A stretch of DNA of 64,000 bases from Nymphaea colorata (Eukaryota; Streptophyta; Magnoliopsida; Nymphaeales; Nymphaeaceae), in the NCBI RefSeq assembly GCF_008831285.2, contig NC_045146.1, positions 3,930,001-3,994,000 of the forward strand, read 5' to 3'. The notes under the pieces are model-generated. The model was not told the DNA's origin, made no database searches, and saw nothing but the letters and a program-made list of their open reading frames with translations. Positions 38,444-51,599 of this stretch are shown piece after piece (position 1 is the first letter of the stretch; each line of letters opens with the position of its first letter). The position numbers and the translations under genes were made by a program.

Positions 38444-41400
38444 ATGGAGTTCCCAAAACCAGAGGAGATAACTCATGCTCCCATGGAGCAACTGCAGGGT
38501 CTTGAGTATTGCATTGACTCAAACCCAAGATGGGGTAAGCCTGTTCCTCCTCTAGTTTGAAATTATTAGTCCTTCTTGTTTCAGTTCCAAAATGCTATCT
38601 GTGTTGCATAAAGGATGCCCACTCTCTGTCTCTGTCTCTTTCTCTGTCTCTCCTACCACTTTCAATGATCATCCATAATTGCGATGCAGTGACGTCTACA
38701 ACTGTATAGGCAGCAAAATAATGTTATTTCAGTCATCACAGTTTCCACCAACCAATCATCATCACGGCCTCTATGTATAACTTTTGTTAACATTCTGCAC
38801 AGATTTTTACCGTTCTGTATCAATACAAGTTGAGCACTCAAATTTCACCTTTTTTTTTCCCCTCTTTTCACTGCTCTCACTACCACCACCAACAACATCT
38901 GCAGAAACAAACTAGCAATATGTCCACCATCGTCAGAAAATGCTTGACATGGGTGATTGTGTTTGATGACAGGGCAGGCTATTGGCTTGGGCTTCCAACA
39001 CTATATTTTGGCTTTGGGTTCAACGGTGATGATCCCATCCTTGTTGGTGCCTCTGATGGGTGGATCTGACGTAAATCATCTAACTCAAGCTCTTCCCTTA
39101 TGCAACTCGATTTCAGTTTGTTTCCATATACACATGATGGCAGCAATTTCTGAATCATAACTGCAGGTGGCCCATTGTAGCTGAGAATTCTTGTGCCTTT
39201 TACATTTTTCCTTTTGTATAGATAAAGTTTGGTGTAGAAGAGAGAATAGGTGGAGAGCAATCCATGGGCCCCGATCTTCTATCTAGTTAAAAAAAAAATC
39301 TGAGCGAGTTTCTTGGCTTGATGAAACGACACTTACCAGCAGAGCCATTTTAATGATCCCACTTAAAAATTAATTTTTTGGTATGCTGTGGTTCCTCACT
39401 CATTAGAGTTCTAACAACTGATTTAGCCAGAACTGTCTCTCTAATAGAACGGGTTGGTACTGCTTCTTCTCCCCAACATCGAACCAGGAAATGTTACTAC
39501 TTGCCATTTTGCTTCTCCAATAAAATTACCCTATTTCTGCAGTGAGCAGACACCAGAAGACAAAATAAAACAGGAAAATATTCTGTCAAAATCGTCTTAT
39601 TCATGGCTTATTTTATTCCTGAAATTGTTGGAGGGCTATTCTGCCAAAAAATAAATCAAGCTAGTGCAGCTTGAGAACTCATAGATAATTCGATTGCATT
39701 TATGAAAAAACAATACGTACCAGCTATATCTTTTTTCCTCTCCTCTTCTACCAATCCTCGAAAATCTGAACCTCCAACATGATCGTTTGCTCCCACAGGG
39801 CCAAGGAAAGTTCGGGAACGTGTATTTATCTTTATTCTAATTGACAAAACCCACCTTCTTTTGCTAACTGTTCTTGTCTCTGTAACATAATGCTGTCTCT
39901 GACTCTCTATGACATGAAACATATTCCAGATGTTTTCTTCTATTCTCTTCTCTTTAATGAAATTTTATGTTGCTATTGCATTGACTCACAATAATGGGGA
40001 TAAAATCGAGAAAAATATCAGTACCACTTTTAAATTTTTCTAAATTTGAAATATTTTTTTTTCTTTATATATCAATGGTTTACAGTTGCCATTTGCGATT
40101 TCTCATAATTTTTCGTTTTGTACATATTCCTTCCTATTTGTCTCTGATACCTTCTATATACCCCACAAATTTTAAGTACCAATGTTCTAGACCTAAATTG
40201 CTGGGACATTTTGCCTTACTGAAATATTAGCTATAGCAGGTGCTTGTAAGCTATGGTTTCAAGGCATTCATTGTGGTTCCATTCTAATTTCCTGAATCGC
40301 ATGCACAATAGGATGACAAGGTGAGGGTGGTTCAAACACTGTTGTTCATGACTGGGATCAATACACTCCTTCAGACATTGTTCGGCACCCGCCTGCCCAC
40401 TGTAGTTGGGGGCTCCTATGCCTTCATAATCCCGATTGTCTCCATAATTCGTGACTCCTCCTTGATGGAAATCTATGATAACCATGAGGTCAGTGTCCTG
40501 TTTTGAGATGGAAGGCCAACAGTAAGAACTAAGCAGCAGCAACTGTTTCTTTAAAACCACAACTGTTTCTGCGTTTATGGCATTCTTTCCTTTCTTCTTT
40601 TTCAGAGATTTGTTCAAACGATGAGGGCAATCCAAGGAGCTCTTATTGTCTCATCAAGCGTGCAGATAATCCTTGGGTACAGCCAATTATGGGGGATATG
40701 CTCCAGGTGAAATAACCTTTACCAAGTTTGGCCTGGTAAAGTTTTAATTGGTTGGTCTCTTCTATGTATATAAAAATATCCTGGTACATAAAATTGTGTT
40801 AAGTTAATCAATTAAAAACTGGCTTCAAATAGTAATAATAAAAAACTCTAAAATTCTGTCTAATTTTAAGCTTGAACATTGTATTCTCACAGGCCTTATA
40901 TCGACGACAATGTTAGTGTTCTGTAAATATGTTTTAAAATTGGGGAAGATTCATAGAACTCTTAATACAAATGTTCCAGGAATTAAAGATTCATGGAACA
41001 CCCAAACGGCCCCTGAATGGTTTGTCACGATCCAAAAATGAAAAAGATATATACTCTCAGTTGTGTATTCTAAGGTCTTCGTATGGGTAAAAACTATAAT
41101 ATTGTTTTTCTAATAGTTTAAAGGTGCTTTTTGTCATTTTTTGGGAGCAGGTTTTTCAGCCCTCTTGGCATGGTTCCGGTGATCTCTCTTGTGGGACTTG
41201 GCCTTTTCAATAGAGGCTTCCCTGTGGTATGTTCATGCCAACTTAATATTCTACTTTCCTTCAAGATCTCTTTTTCGTGGAAAATATTATATGACACACA
41301 CATAGCGCATGTTCTTGTTATGTGGAGGACATATTTATCATTTCTGGGCAAAAATATGTTACTCATTGACATGTTCTTTTTCCCCTTTTAATAATAACCA

Positions 41401-44400
41401 AAGTTTGTTACCAGATTTTCGTAAAATATAATCCCAAAAGGTTGCCACATTTCTAGAAGGCCGGTTCGAAAATATCACAAATTTTTTCAGCCAGCCATTT
41501 TAACGAGCGCGATAACAAAGTTGTGGGCATTTTTTATTTGTAACATGTTTCTGGTTTTGGTCTAATATATTTTTAGTAAGTTATTGTGTTAACCCCAACA
41601 TCTATCCTTGGACTCATGAAAATCCCGATAGCCAACGGTTCGAAAACCTCCATTCAATCCGAGAGATTTGGAACAAAATCTAGATTGTCGTGCCAATTCC
41701 GGATCCAGGTCTAGAGCTAGCTAGATCTCACCCAGGGAAACATCACTCCTAAGCCAAATCAAGGAACTTAATGCTGACTGTATATTATTGGCAGAATGAT
41801 TATTTTTATGTTTTTCTAAATTAATCGACTGTTTATAAATCTCCAATGGGATTGACTCAATGGACAGAGCAAAGGTTGGTGGTAATCAGTCTGGTTTTGA
41901 ATTACCGGAGCATGAACTTCTTGTATTGCAAAAAGGGAGCATCATGAATTTTGGTTGGAAGGCACTAATTCAATAACTTTAATGTTTATATGGGTACCTA
42001 TATATATAAACAATAAAATATGTCACAGTATTAATGTAAAAATAAATATGCTTGATGAGGTCCACGCCAACCGTCATGTGGCTCTGCTACTGGATGCAGC
42101 AAAAGTTTATGTAGAGAACCATATGTAAATAGCCTTGGGATCTCAGATTCTCAATTTCTTTGAGTTGTTTGGTCATTGGATTAATCTTAACTGTGCACCC
42201 AAATGTTAAGATTGGAAGAATACGTATACAGAAATTTGTAGGCATGATCATGTTATGAAGTCACGACAATCTGTGCGGATTTAAACTTTTTTTTTTCTTT
42301 CTCTTGTTTAAAATTTTCAGGTGGGGAAATGTGCAGAAATCGGTGTTCCAATGCTTATTGTGTTCATAGCTTTTTCACAGGTAAACATTTTCTTTGATAC
42401 TTCTCAATGTGCATAAATGTTGAAATTTGTGACCCAAAGGTGCGTGGGGCTTGGTGTGGAGAGAGACCATATGTCATCTCATAATATCTAGAGTGATAGC
42501 ATCTACGTGAATCAAGCTGATGATAAATGTGCATGTCCATCTACATACTCAAAACATTCACTAAAAAAAAACGATGATTCAGGACATTTGGAAAATAGGA
42601 CATTGTTGAAAGTCTAACAATTTTCTGGTTGAATATTGATAAAAAATTTTACCGACGTTCAAATGTTGGCAAAGATTTTACCAACGTTCATTGGTCGTCC
42701 ATAATCGTCTGTTTACTACGTCCAGGACACGTCAGTGAAGATGTCTACATCAACGCGTGCAGCGACGCATGTTGCGACATTTTCTTAACTACGACGGATG
42801 TAAGCGTCGATAAAACATTTACCGACGCTTTCCAATGTTGGTGAATCCACCTGTTTTGTGGTGATTAGTAACCAACATCCATAATCTCCTGAGAAAAATG
42901 AAAACCTTTTAATCCATAAAAGGTCCTGAAATTGAAGTTTATTGATGTATAAGGGATCATCAATTTTCTTTTTCTCTTTTCGAGTGATACATGTGATTGA
43001 AGCATGCCGAGTTCCAAGACGGATGGTATATGTTGATGAATGGCGTGTGATGCAGTATATGAAGCATATCCGCGCGTGGAGGTTCCCCATCTTCGAACGC
43101 TTCGCCCTCCTCATCTCGGTGCCCATCGTTTGGATCTACGCCTACATCCTCACCGTCGGCGGCGCTTACAACCACCGCCCCGACAGAACCCAGCTCCACT
43201 GCCGCGCCGACCGCGCCAACCTCATCTCCTCCGCCCCTTGGTAATTCTTCCTCGACCCCATGGCCGTCTTCGAACATCAACTTTTTTTAGTATTCCATTC
43301 GTCTTTCATAAGTCCAGTGGAATTCTAAGAAACAAGAACTACTCTACCATGAGCCTTTTAATTTTAAAGAGGGTTTGTGTTATGAAACCCGTGGTGCCTG
43401 TCACCGTCCAATTAAATTAAGAATGAGTCGAGCCAACTCGAGTTCGAGTCCTAAGTTAAACAAGTCGAGTTTAACCTTGATTGATAACTCGAGTTTGTAA
43501 ACAAGTCGAGTTCAAATTGGTTGAACTTGATTGGATTAAACTCGTTTAACACTTATACTTATTTTTGTAATTTCAAAAACTTAAATGGCTTAAGTAAAAT
43601 TTTTAAAGTTTAAAGCATAAAACATATATTAAAAAACACAAACTTAGAACGAGTCGAGCTGAAGCTCGGAGTCTGTTAAACGAGCTTTCATAAAGCACGA
43701 GTCGAGCTCACTTTATAAAGCTCGAGACAAGGTCGATGTGAGTTGAGTCGAGCTTGATGTGAGTCTGATCAAGTTCAGTCTCGCTCATTGTACATCCCTA
43801 TATACAATCTAGTGCACTATCTTTTCGAATCATAGAAAAGCTCAAAGCATCCAAAGATGGAAAAATAGCAAGTCCTCTTAAAAGAAGAAGAACTTCCTTT
43901 GGTTCATAAACTCTCACTTGTTGTGGTGGGGCTCTCAGGATAAGGCTGCCGTTCCCGCTCCAATGGGGTCCGCCGACCTTCGGTGCCGGCCACTGCTTTG
44001 GAATGATGGCCGCCGCGCTGGTGTCCCTTGTGGAGGTAAGTAAGCCCCTCGCCTCTTGCTCACCGTCCGATCTCCTAGGGTTTAAATGATTTCTGAATGT
44101 GTCGCGTATTATTACGTAGTCGACTGGGGCCTACAAGGCAGCAGCTAGGCTCGCGAGCGCCACACCGCCTCCTCCCCACGTTCTCAGCCGCGGCATCGGG
44201 TGGCAGGTAACACGCAGTTTCTTATCATTGGATCCTTCCTCACCTTCTTCTTCTTCCTTCTCCTCTTTCTAATTTCCTTTGTAGGAATAGATAGGTGGGG
44301 GCTTCTTAAATTGATAGTTGAAAGTTTAAATTGGTGGTTCAGTTATATAAAATAGCTTTACTAGGTTTGAGTTACTGTCTAATTGATAAATTGAAAATTT

Positions 44401-46822
44401 GTTAATTATATGTTAATTATTGCCTCATAAAAAATAAAAAATTTTGACTCCACCCTCAACAGATGGCAAGCTGGTGTTAGCTAACAAGTGGTGGAGCTAG
44501 AAATATTTGATTATTTAAGTTTTAAATCTTAAGGGTGCATTTATATACAAATAAATAAAAATTTGAAGAAGTATCAATATAAAAATAAAACATTTCTTCT
44601 GAGCTTGTGTCTGATTAAGGGTGCAGCCAAACCTAATCTTCCTAAACTGAAATCTGAAACTATTCTTATTAGGCCAAACTTGAGTCTAAGTCCGAAAATC
44701 CAATTAGGTAATTGTATCCAACTTCAGAAACTTTATATTGGATCTGATGGAAAATGATCAAAAACATGTTCAGTGATAAGAAGCGGTGGATAGAGATATT
44801 TATTTGTAAGTCTTCGCAGTTTTTTGACTTGTATATTCAGAAAGAAGCCCTTCTGGCATCCCTCAAGTATATTCGCTTTAGCACATGCTACCTGTTTCAT
44901 TCCAAGTGGCAGATTCTTCTTGTTTCACATTCACACATTTGTTATGCATATATCTTATCAGTATCGGTTTCCACATGATCGATGGTCGTCACCCGTTTAA
45001 GACATTTCTTAAAATTTTATTTAAAAAATAATTGAAAGTAAAAGAGATTAAGATAATTTTCAAGAACAATAAATTAATAATAACCCGTCTCGAATCAGCT
45101 GATGCAAGCCGATTTTTGCAACAATCTAGGTATATTGTTATCAGTTTGGTTTTTCTGGACTGTACATCAGTATCGTTCCCTCTCCCTCCTCCCTCAATTC
45201 TCGGGGGCTTCTCTTATAAACTCATCCTGTTAACAACTGTAACGGATTTCAATACATTACAAATAACACGTAACTTTTGCCGGAACAACAAAAAGATCAG
45301 CAGTTTTTGAATATTTTTTATATAATTTATTGCTTAAATAATGCACGAAAAGACCAGTAGATAAGAAATTTCAGATTTGAGGAATACGTTTTTTATATCA
45401 CTATTTTTGTTTTCTTCGAATTTCCCTAACAAACACATTCAGGCTCACGTTTTAAATTGTTTTTGACTTTTTGAAACACAGGGAATTGGGCTTCTGCTTG
45501 ACGGCCTGTTTGGAACGGGAACTGGCTCTACGGTCTCCGTGTGAGAAAAATTTTCTTACAACTTTCTCACTTTGATTTTCTCATTGAGTAAAATTTTTCA
45601 AAAAACCAACTTGTTTCTACATATATGTTCCCATTTATGGTGCACAGTATTCTTCATTAATGCTCACCTATTTGAATATTTCTCAGTGAAAATGTAGGTC
45701 TACTGGGAACTACACGAGTTGGCAGCCGTAGAGTGGTGCAGATTTCAGCAGGATTTATGATCTTTTTCTCAATTTTAGGTAATAAAAACAGAAATGGTGA
45801 TTTGTGGTATTCTGATGTTCATAAAAATACTAATTTGATCTAAGATATGCCTGTTTGAATCTATCTCTTTTTTTAGGAAAGTTCGGTGCTCTTTTTGCCT
45901 CCATACCTTTCACTATATTTGCTGCTCTCTACTGTGTCCTGTTCGGGCTTGTCGGTAAGCAATCAAGGGGCTGTTTGACAACAGTAACACACTGTTACTG
46001 TTTCATGAACCTGCTCCAAAAAATGAAGCAGATTTATTAGACAGTAACAGTTTGTTGTTGTTGCCAAACGACCCCTACCCTCTACCTATTTGCATGTGTG
46101 TCGTGAATTTATGCAAGAAGGACAAGGAATGTCAGATTAATTTGGTTGATTCAATTTGGACAGGCTACACTTATCTTTTCTAATGAAAGTAGAAAACAAA
46201 TCTCCTAATTTTCTAAGAAAATATAATAAGCTCATCATGACCAAAGAGTCCATTTTTTATATGCTTATATGGACTACACATGTACACCAAATCCTGATTA
46301 CTGCAACTATTAGATGCCCTAAGTATTGTTGACTTGTTGTATCTTTTTCGTCATTAAATACTAAAAAATCATTAAATATAAAGGCAGCATTAAATAAAAA
46401 TAGAAACAAAGGCAGTGGTGTTATTAGTGCATCACTCATAGACTAGAACTCAATGCATTTCATGATACCAGTGCCTGCATTTTGCCAGTCCTCATCTGGT
46501 CAATTTGCATATATAGTTGTTCTCAGTACGCATCATGTTATCATTATCTTACCAGCTTCCAATCCATGATTTTTTTTTTAACTAATTATTGTCTTAGATT
46601 GTAACTTCTGAAATAATTTTGTCTTTAATTTTTTGGATTTTGTTTTTGCCAGCATCTGTAGGCCTTTCCTTCCTGCAATTCACGAATATGAACTCAATGA
46701 GAAGCCTCTTCATAACTGGTGTTTCATTGTTCCTTGGACTCTCTGTGCCTGAGTATTTTAACCAGTTCACAATTTCAGCTCATCATGGCCCTGCTCACTC
46801 CAATTCTGGATGGGTAAGTTCA

Positions 46823-46869
<47 letters not shown>

Positions 46870-48680
46870 CAATATTATTTTGTGGATATATATTATTAAG
46901 TGGTGCAGAGTCTTGTAGAATTGGTGAATTTCGAGATAAAGGATTTATCATGTTATCAGGATTAGAACTTAAGATGTCTCTCAAAGAGTATGAAAACATG
47001 AACAGGTAAACATATAACATTAGTGGCATAGATTGGATAAGCATCTGATGCCTAGATCAACACAAACAAAGAGTATGCTACAGTTACATGTCATAGGACT
47101 GTGTCACCATATATGTTCTCTTCTATATCTGATTTATTATATATTCAATAATAAACTATTATTTTTATGCTTAAGAACTAATATATATAGTGTTAATGAT
47201 TTAGTGAATGATTGAATATTTGCACTAAAATGATTAATTTGCCTCTAAAAATCACTGTCAGGGGCTGAAAAGCAGAAGTTGACCAAACATTATAATGACC
47301 AATGCTAATGCCCAATATTGTAAAATAACTGAAACCTATAGCAACATCATATACCTAATTGGTTAAACTTGTCCCATTTCGAAACTAGTTGTACCTAATT
47401 CTATATTTTTTAAAGTCTTTTTGAGAACAATCATGTAAACATGATCTGCATATTTGACAACATATAGTTTGTTATAAAAGTCACGTTTTCTAGGCATACA
47501 TAGTACGAGTACTTTTAGAAACAAAAAAGATTCAGATAGTTAATTTTAAAATCTTGTAACATTTTATCTAGACATTTAAAATACAGTACTCTTTATAAAT
47601 TCATAAGCTTTTGAATGCAGAGATCACGACTGTAGATTCTAGGAAGAGCATAAGAAAAAAGTTAAAAATGAAAGATATGGTAATTAATTGAAGCCAGTCC
47701 CAAAATGAGACTGGTTGATGCATTTGTTTATGGGAGAATTGCATTAAACCAATCACACTTTGAGACTGATTACCAAACCTTAGATGATACTTGTGCATCT
47801 CTCTCTGTTTGTCTCAGGCTAAAACAACAATACTTTCACTCAACCTGATCGTCCAGATGGACTGAATACATTTTTCTCGTTATAAATAAAAAACCCACTA
47901 TTTCAATCATTGTTGGCATAAATTTGTTATTCTTATATGAGCCATTAATTTTTTATGCATCTTCATTTTGGGTGAATGGAGAAGGGCCCCCTCCCCGTAG
48001 AGAGCCAAAGCTCTCACCCAACTTCTTGTCCCTCTAGGATATAGAGTATAAGAGCCATTAATTTTTTATGCATCTTCATTTTGGGTGAATGGGGAAGGCC
48101 TCCGCTAGAGAGCCAAAGCTCTCACCCAACTTCTTGTCCCTTTAAGATATAGTGTATGCTTTCAGTGCGTCAAGCTGTCGACCTGCTGTGCATCAACTTG
48201 CAGATTGGTTACCTCCGTTTGCAGGACAGAAAGGTAACACCCTTGACGCTCGAAATAAAGACTGGTCGCCTACCAACTCCTATCCCAAACCATTACACCA
48301 ACCCCTTGGGGAATTTAATGCACCATAATTCAGGGTTGATTTCTTTGGTCTTGATGTTTCCTTCTTACGTTTAAGCTTGCTTTGTTTAGGCAAACTATGT
48401 TCATCAAATTGTTTCAGTTGATAGCTTTATCCATCCCATGCGTTTGTTTGGTAATCTGTTGCCGCAGTTCAATGACATCATCAACACCACATTTTCTTCG
48501 CCGGCGACGGTGGCGTTGATCGTCGCCGTTTTCCTGGACAACACTCTGGAGTACAAAGATGCAGCTCGAGATAGAGGGATCCCGTGGTGGCTCAAGTTCC
48601 GGACTTTCAAGGGCGACAGCAGAAACGAAGAGTTCTACACATTGCCCTTCAATCTCAACCGCTTCTTCCCTCCATCATAA
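38444..48680 (+). CDS. NAT2: Nucleobase-ascorbate transporter (NAT, NCS2 family), 14 exons
   Basis: Exons: 38444-38534, 38973-39070, 40312-40488, 40606-40706, 41151-41226, 42321-42380, 43056-43240, 43939-44035, 44120-44206, 45482-45540, 45687-45778, 45877-45954, 46653-46813, 48468-48680. All introns are GT-AG, and the 1575 nt stay in frame to give 524 residues, the usual family length. The start MEFPKPEEITHAPMEQLQGL is typical of the plant NAT1/NAT2 clade. A QH pair (residues 39-40) lies in the first membrane segment. The NAT signature ENVGLLGTTR is at 345-354, and the C-terminus ends NLNRFFPPS. The family are about 12-14-segment membrane carriers moving purines, uric acid or related compounds with protons; substrate here is not deducible. 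At 278 a Gly sits where I expect Asp or Ser in FxAGH. Exon 7 is unusually GC-rich. The symbol NAT2 is by clade resemblance only. Confidence 0.95.
42559..42863. mobile_element. CACTA MITE in NAT intron 6
   Basis: This 305-bp element begins CACTAAAAAAAAACG and ends CCTGTTTTGTGGTG, imperfect inverted CACTA-type termini. It is flanked by the 3-bp duplication ATT (42556-42558 and 42864-42866). Subterminal words such as TTTACCGACG recur in direct and inverted form (about 42648, 42675, 42817). There is no coding capacity. It sits within intron 6 without touching splice sites. Confidence 0.72.
43426..43800. mobile_element. Decayed hAT-like element with GAGTCGAG repeats in NAT intron 7
   Basis: The interval is filled at both ends with GAGTCGAG, CTCGAGTT and AAGCTCG words around an AT-rich core (43555-43640). 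The right tip reads GTACATCCCTA, whose reverse complement TAGGGATGTAC matches the start of the 3.4-kb hAT terminus. No matching 8-bp flanks were found, so the left limit is approximate. Confidence 0.55.
45966..46076. mobile_element. Foldback MITE (111 bp) in NAT intron 12
   Basis: AAGGGGCTGTTTGACAACAG at the left is matched by the inverted right end GTTGCCAAACGACCCCT. An inner pair of AGTAACA / TGTTACT words continues the stem. It lies between exons 12 and 13 just after the splice donor of exon 12. No clear target duplication was found. Confidence 0.6.
46825..46864. repeat. (TA)n microsatellite in NAT intron 13
   Basis: A 40-bp TA tract starts 11 bases downstream of the exon 13 splice donor. 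Confidence 0.92.
47939..48159. repeat. 113-bp tandem duplication in NAT intron 13
   Basis: A unit starting GAGCCATTAATTTTTTATGC occurs at 47939-48051 and again at 48052-48159 with a few differences (for example a shortened CCCCCTCCCCGT block). It lies about 310 bp before the last exon. Confidence 0.85.
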
Positions 48681-49408
48681 ATCTTCTCTTTTCAACAGTA
48701 GAAGGAAATGTCTCAGAGAAGAAAAGGAAAAGCCCAAAGATTATTCATCAATGGTTCTTTGTAACGTGGGGAATGATGCCTCCATATGCATGATGTATTT
48801 ATGTATATATGAGTTCCTCGGTGAGTTGTTTGTTAATTTTAGGTGAATTTGTATTGGATTTTGCGGACATTACACAGCTGCAACATTCTCCCATCTCTTC
48901 TCGCTTGGGGTGCTGGAATGGAAACTACTCTTGTTGATGAGCATTTCTTGTTCTTTTTCGTAGAGAAGGTCATATGTTATGTCCTTAACATGGCGCTGCA
49001 CGTTAGGAGCTCGAAATTATGGAAATGCCTTTGTGTGTAAAAAAACCTTCCCGTAAAGGCAAAAAGTAGGAAAAAAAAAAGGAGAAAAGAAATCTTACCT
49101 TCTTAATCAGATGACCAAAATATATCATTATTTTCTTAAAACAGCAAAAGTACATGTCTCGTCAAAGAATAGAAAACGAGGGCCTGTGTTAGGTGCCTGC
49201 CATGCAAGCCCCTCTCTCTCCGAAACATTTAAATAGAATTGGTGTCTAGATGTATGTGTATCGAGTAGGAAGCAAATGGTGATAGGAGCAGTGTCAGTGT
49301 TTCGTGATTCTTCATTTTCTTCTTCCTGTTTTATCTCAGCTTTTCATGAAGATTTGATTGGATGACCCTCATGAGTGAGTTGGGTGACTCTAAATTGCTA
49401 GAGTTAGC

Positions 49409-49445
<37 letters not shown>

Positions 49446-51540
49446 CATGAATTCCTCTGGCCTGCCCAACACAATTTTTTCAAGATTCGTGGCACCTTGT
49501 TCCCCAATTTGCTTAGTGCATTTTCATTTCTTCAACACTATCTCTTTCTCTGGCATTGAGTGTGAACTTTTTTTTTTTTTTTTTTGCAAAGATAAATGGC
49601 ATGGAAAGAATCTATACAGCTCCATGGTGGCGCTGGGTACCCTGCCTTTCTCGTCTCTGCCTCAATTAACCAAGGAACCGAATACTTGATGGCAGTTATT
49701 TTAGTTTTTTCTTTCTTACATTGCTACTTGACTTATGAGTATGCACTTATTTTCCTTGCTGACTCATGTTTTATGCCCTCTCTAATAAAGCGTCGATACT
49801 TTTTGACAAACTTTGTAAATCAATCTTTGGTGTCGATAACCAATACCAAAGAGAAAGTGTGTGATATTGGTGAGAAATTCACCTGTATGGATAAGATTCT
49901 GTGCCGACAAACTTTATCTCCTTATAAAATGGTCTTTGCCTATGTCTGTACCTTTTTGCCATGCACGCTATATCCTTGAATATTTTGGCGGGTATAGGTA
50001 CGTATATTAGCGATATTTGTCACCGCTATAGATAAAAATCAACCATTCTTCAATGCAAGGGAAAATATATAGATGTATTTTCTTTCACCACACGCATTTT
50101 CTTCTCACAATTCTCTATTTGCCTCTGCAATGTGAATTTTTGGCATTCTTCCTCGTGATTTTCCACGATCATCCACTAGTAGTCTGGCGTTCTGTTTTGT
50201 TTTGTTTTATTTCTAATTGTGATTCACTGTATAATATTGTTAGTATTCCCTGCAATTTTTTTCCCACACAAAATCTATGATTTTGTCACCATTCGTTTGT
50301 GTCGATCTTTATTTATGCGATTTCTTGTGCTCCTTGCTTTCATACGTTGCTCTGCTATTGCTTTGTTCCTGTGTTATCTTATTGGAGACTTCATCTAAAG
50401 AGGAAATGCTCTCTCCTTCCACCTTTCTCATATAGGGCATTTTATATTACATGAGTTAGTACCACTTTAGACTAACTTACAAGGAAATTCTTGTTATGAT
50501 GCTTCTTTTTTCTTAAGTATTTTGCCAATTTCATACTTTTTATTCCATTACGACTTCTTCTATCATAACTTTGATTTTATGCCCCTCACATTTGTTTTTT
50601 CTAATCACTTATTTCCTTAAATTTCTAAAGATAATTGGGCGGACTGTCTTCTTTGTCTTGAGGCCAACTGTTAGACCATCCTAAGAAAACTGAGGATAAA
50701 AAAGGTTTTCCCCAACCTTTTTCAAGCACCCAATCTTGTAGTGTTCTATTTCGTATACTATATGTCTATAGTTGGTCTCCAAGGGATTTGTGGCATCTTT
50801 AAAGGAAAACCAAAAGTCGTTCTCTCTTAAAGTCCCCACTATTAACAAGCATCAAAGTAACATAATTAAGGCAGATTAATTGTATACGTGCTTGACATTG
50901 GCATTCATCTACTTTTTATTTCGGGTAGCACAAGGATCCTCATGGCGAACACCCAAAGCAAGGAATCCCAAACATGACATGTGGATAGGTAGGAGGGTAC
51001 TCCTTTACAAGTAAACATGCGTATATAAATGGACCGTGTAACCCAAAAAAATAAAAAGGTTGTACAAACACAAACATAGGGGAATAGTTTGAGTCTTTAG
51101 TAAAATTTCTTAGATTCCAATCAATTTATACAGTTAATGTTCTTTGGCATGGTTGACTTGGACAATATAGTTTAGCTAATTTTCAACAAACTTACACCAT
51201 ATTCTTCAAATGAGAATTGTATTCATTTATTTTGGCATGTAATTAATTGTAATTTTGGTACTCCAATATGTGTGTGTGTGTGTGTGTGTGTGTATCAAGA
51301 GAGAGAGAGAGAGATTTGGTACACTTAAATGCTAGTTGGGCAAGGAACAATCTTAGCCATTGATCTTTTTTAGTTGGAAGATTAAGATAAAAATAAGGAA
51401 AAAAAAAAGGTGATAGGGCATTTTTGTCATCTAAATTTAGCTCACACTTTTTTCTCATTGTTTTTCTCTTAAACTTTCAATCAGAAAACTATCAAAAGCT
51501 GATATTGTTCCTTTTTCATCTAGCATCTAAGTGTTTAATA

Positions 51541-51599
<59 letters not shown>

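Noticed and set aside
37862-38528. Minus-strand open frames of 85-122 codons over the NAT 5' region
   Set aside because: They overlap the NAT leader and first exon in antisense, match no family, and are explained as shadows of GC-richer leader sequence.
41637-41660. TTCGA word resembling a tRNA T-arm
   Set aside because: No acceptor stem or anticodon arm can be folded around it.
42960-43280. Minus-strand 106-codon frame opposite NAT exon 7
   Set aside because: It is an antisense shadow of a GC-rich coding exon; the sense strand has splice sites and family residues.
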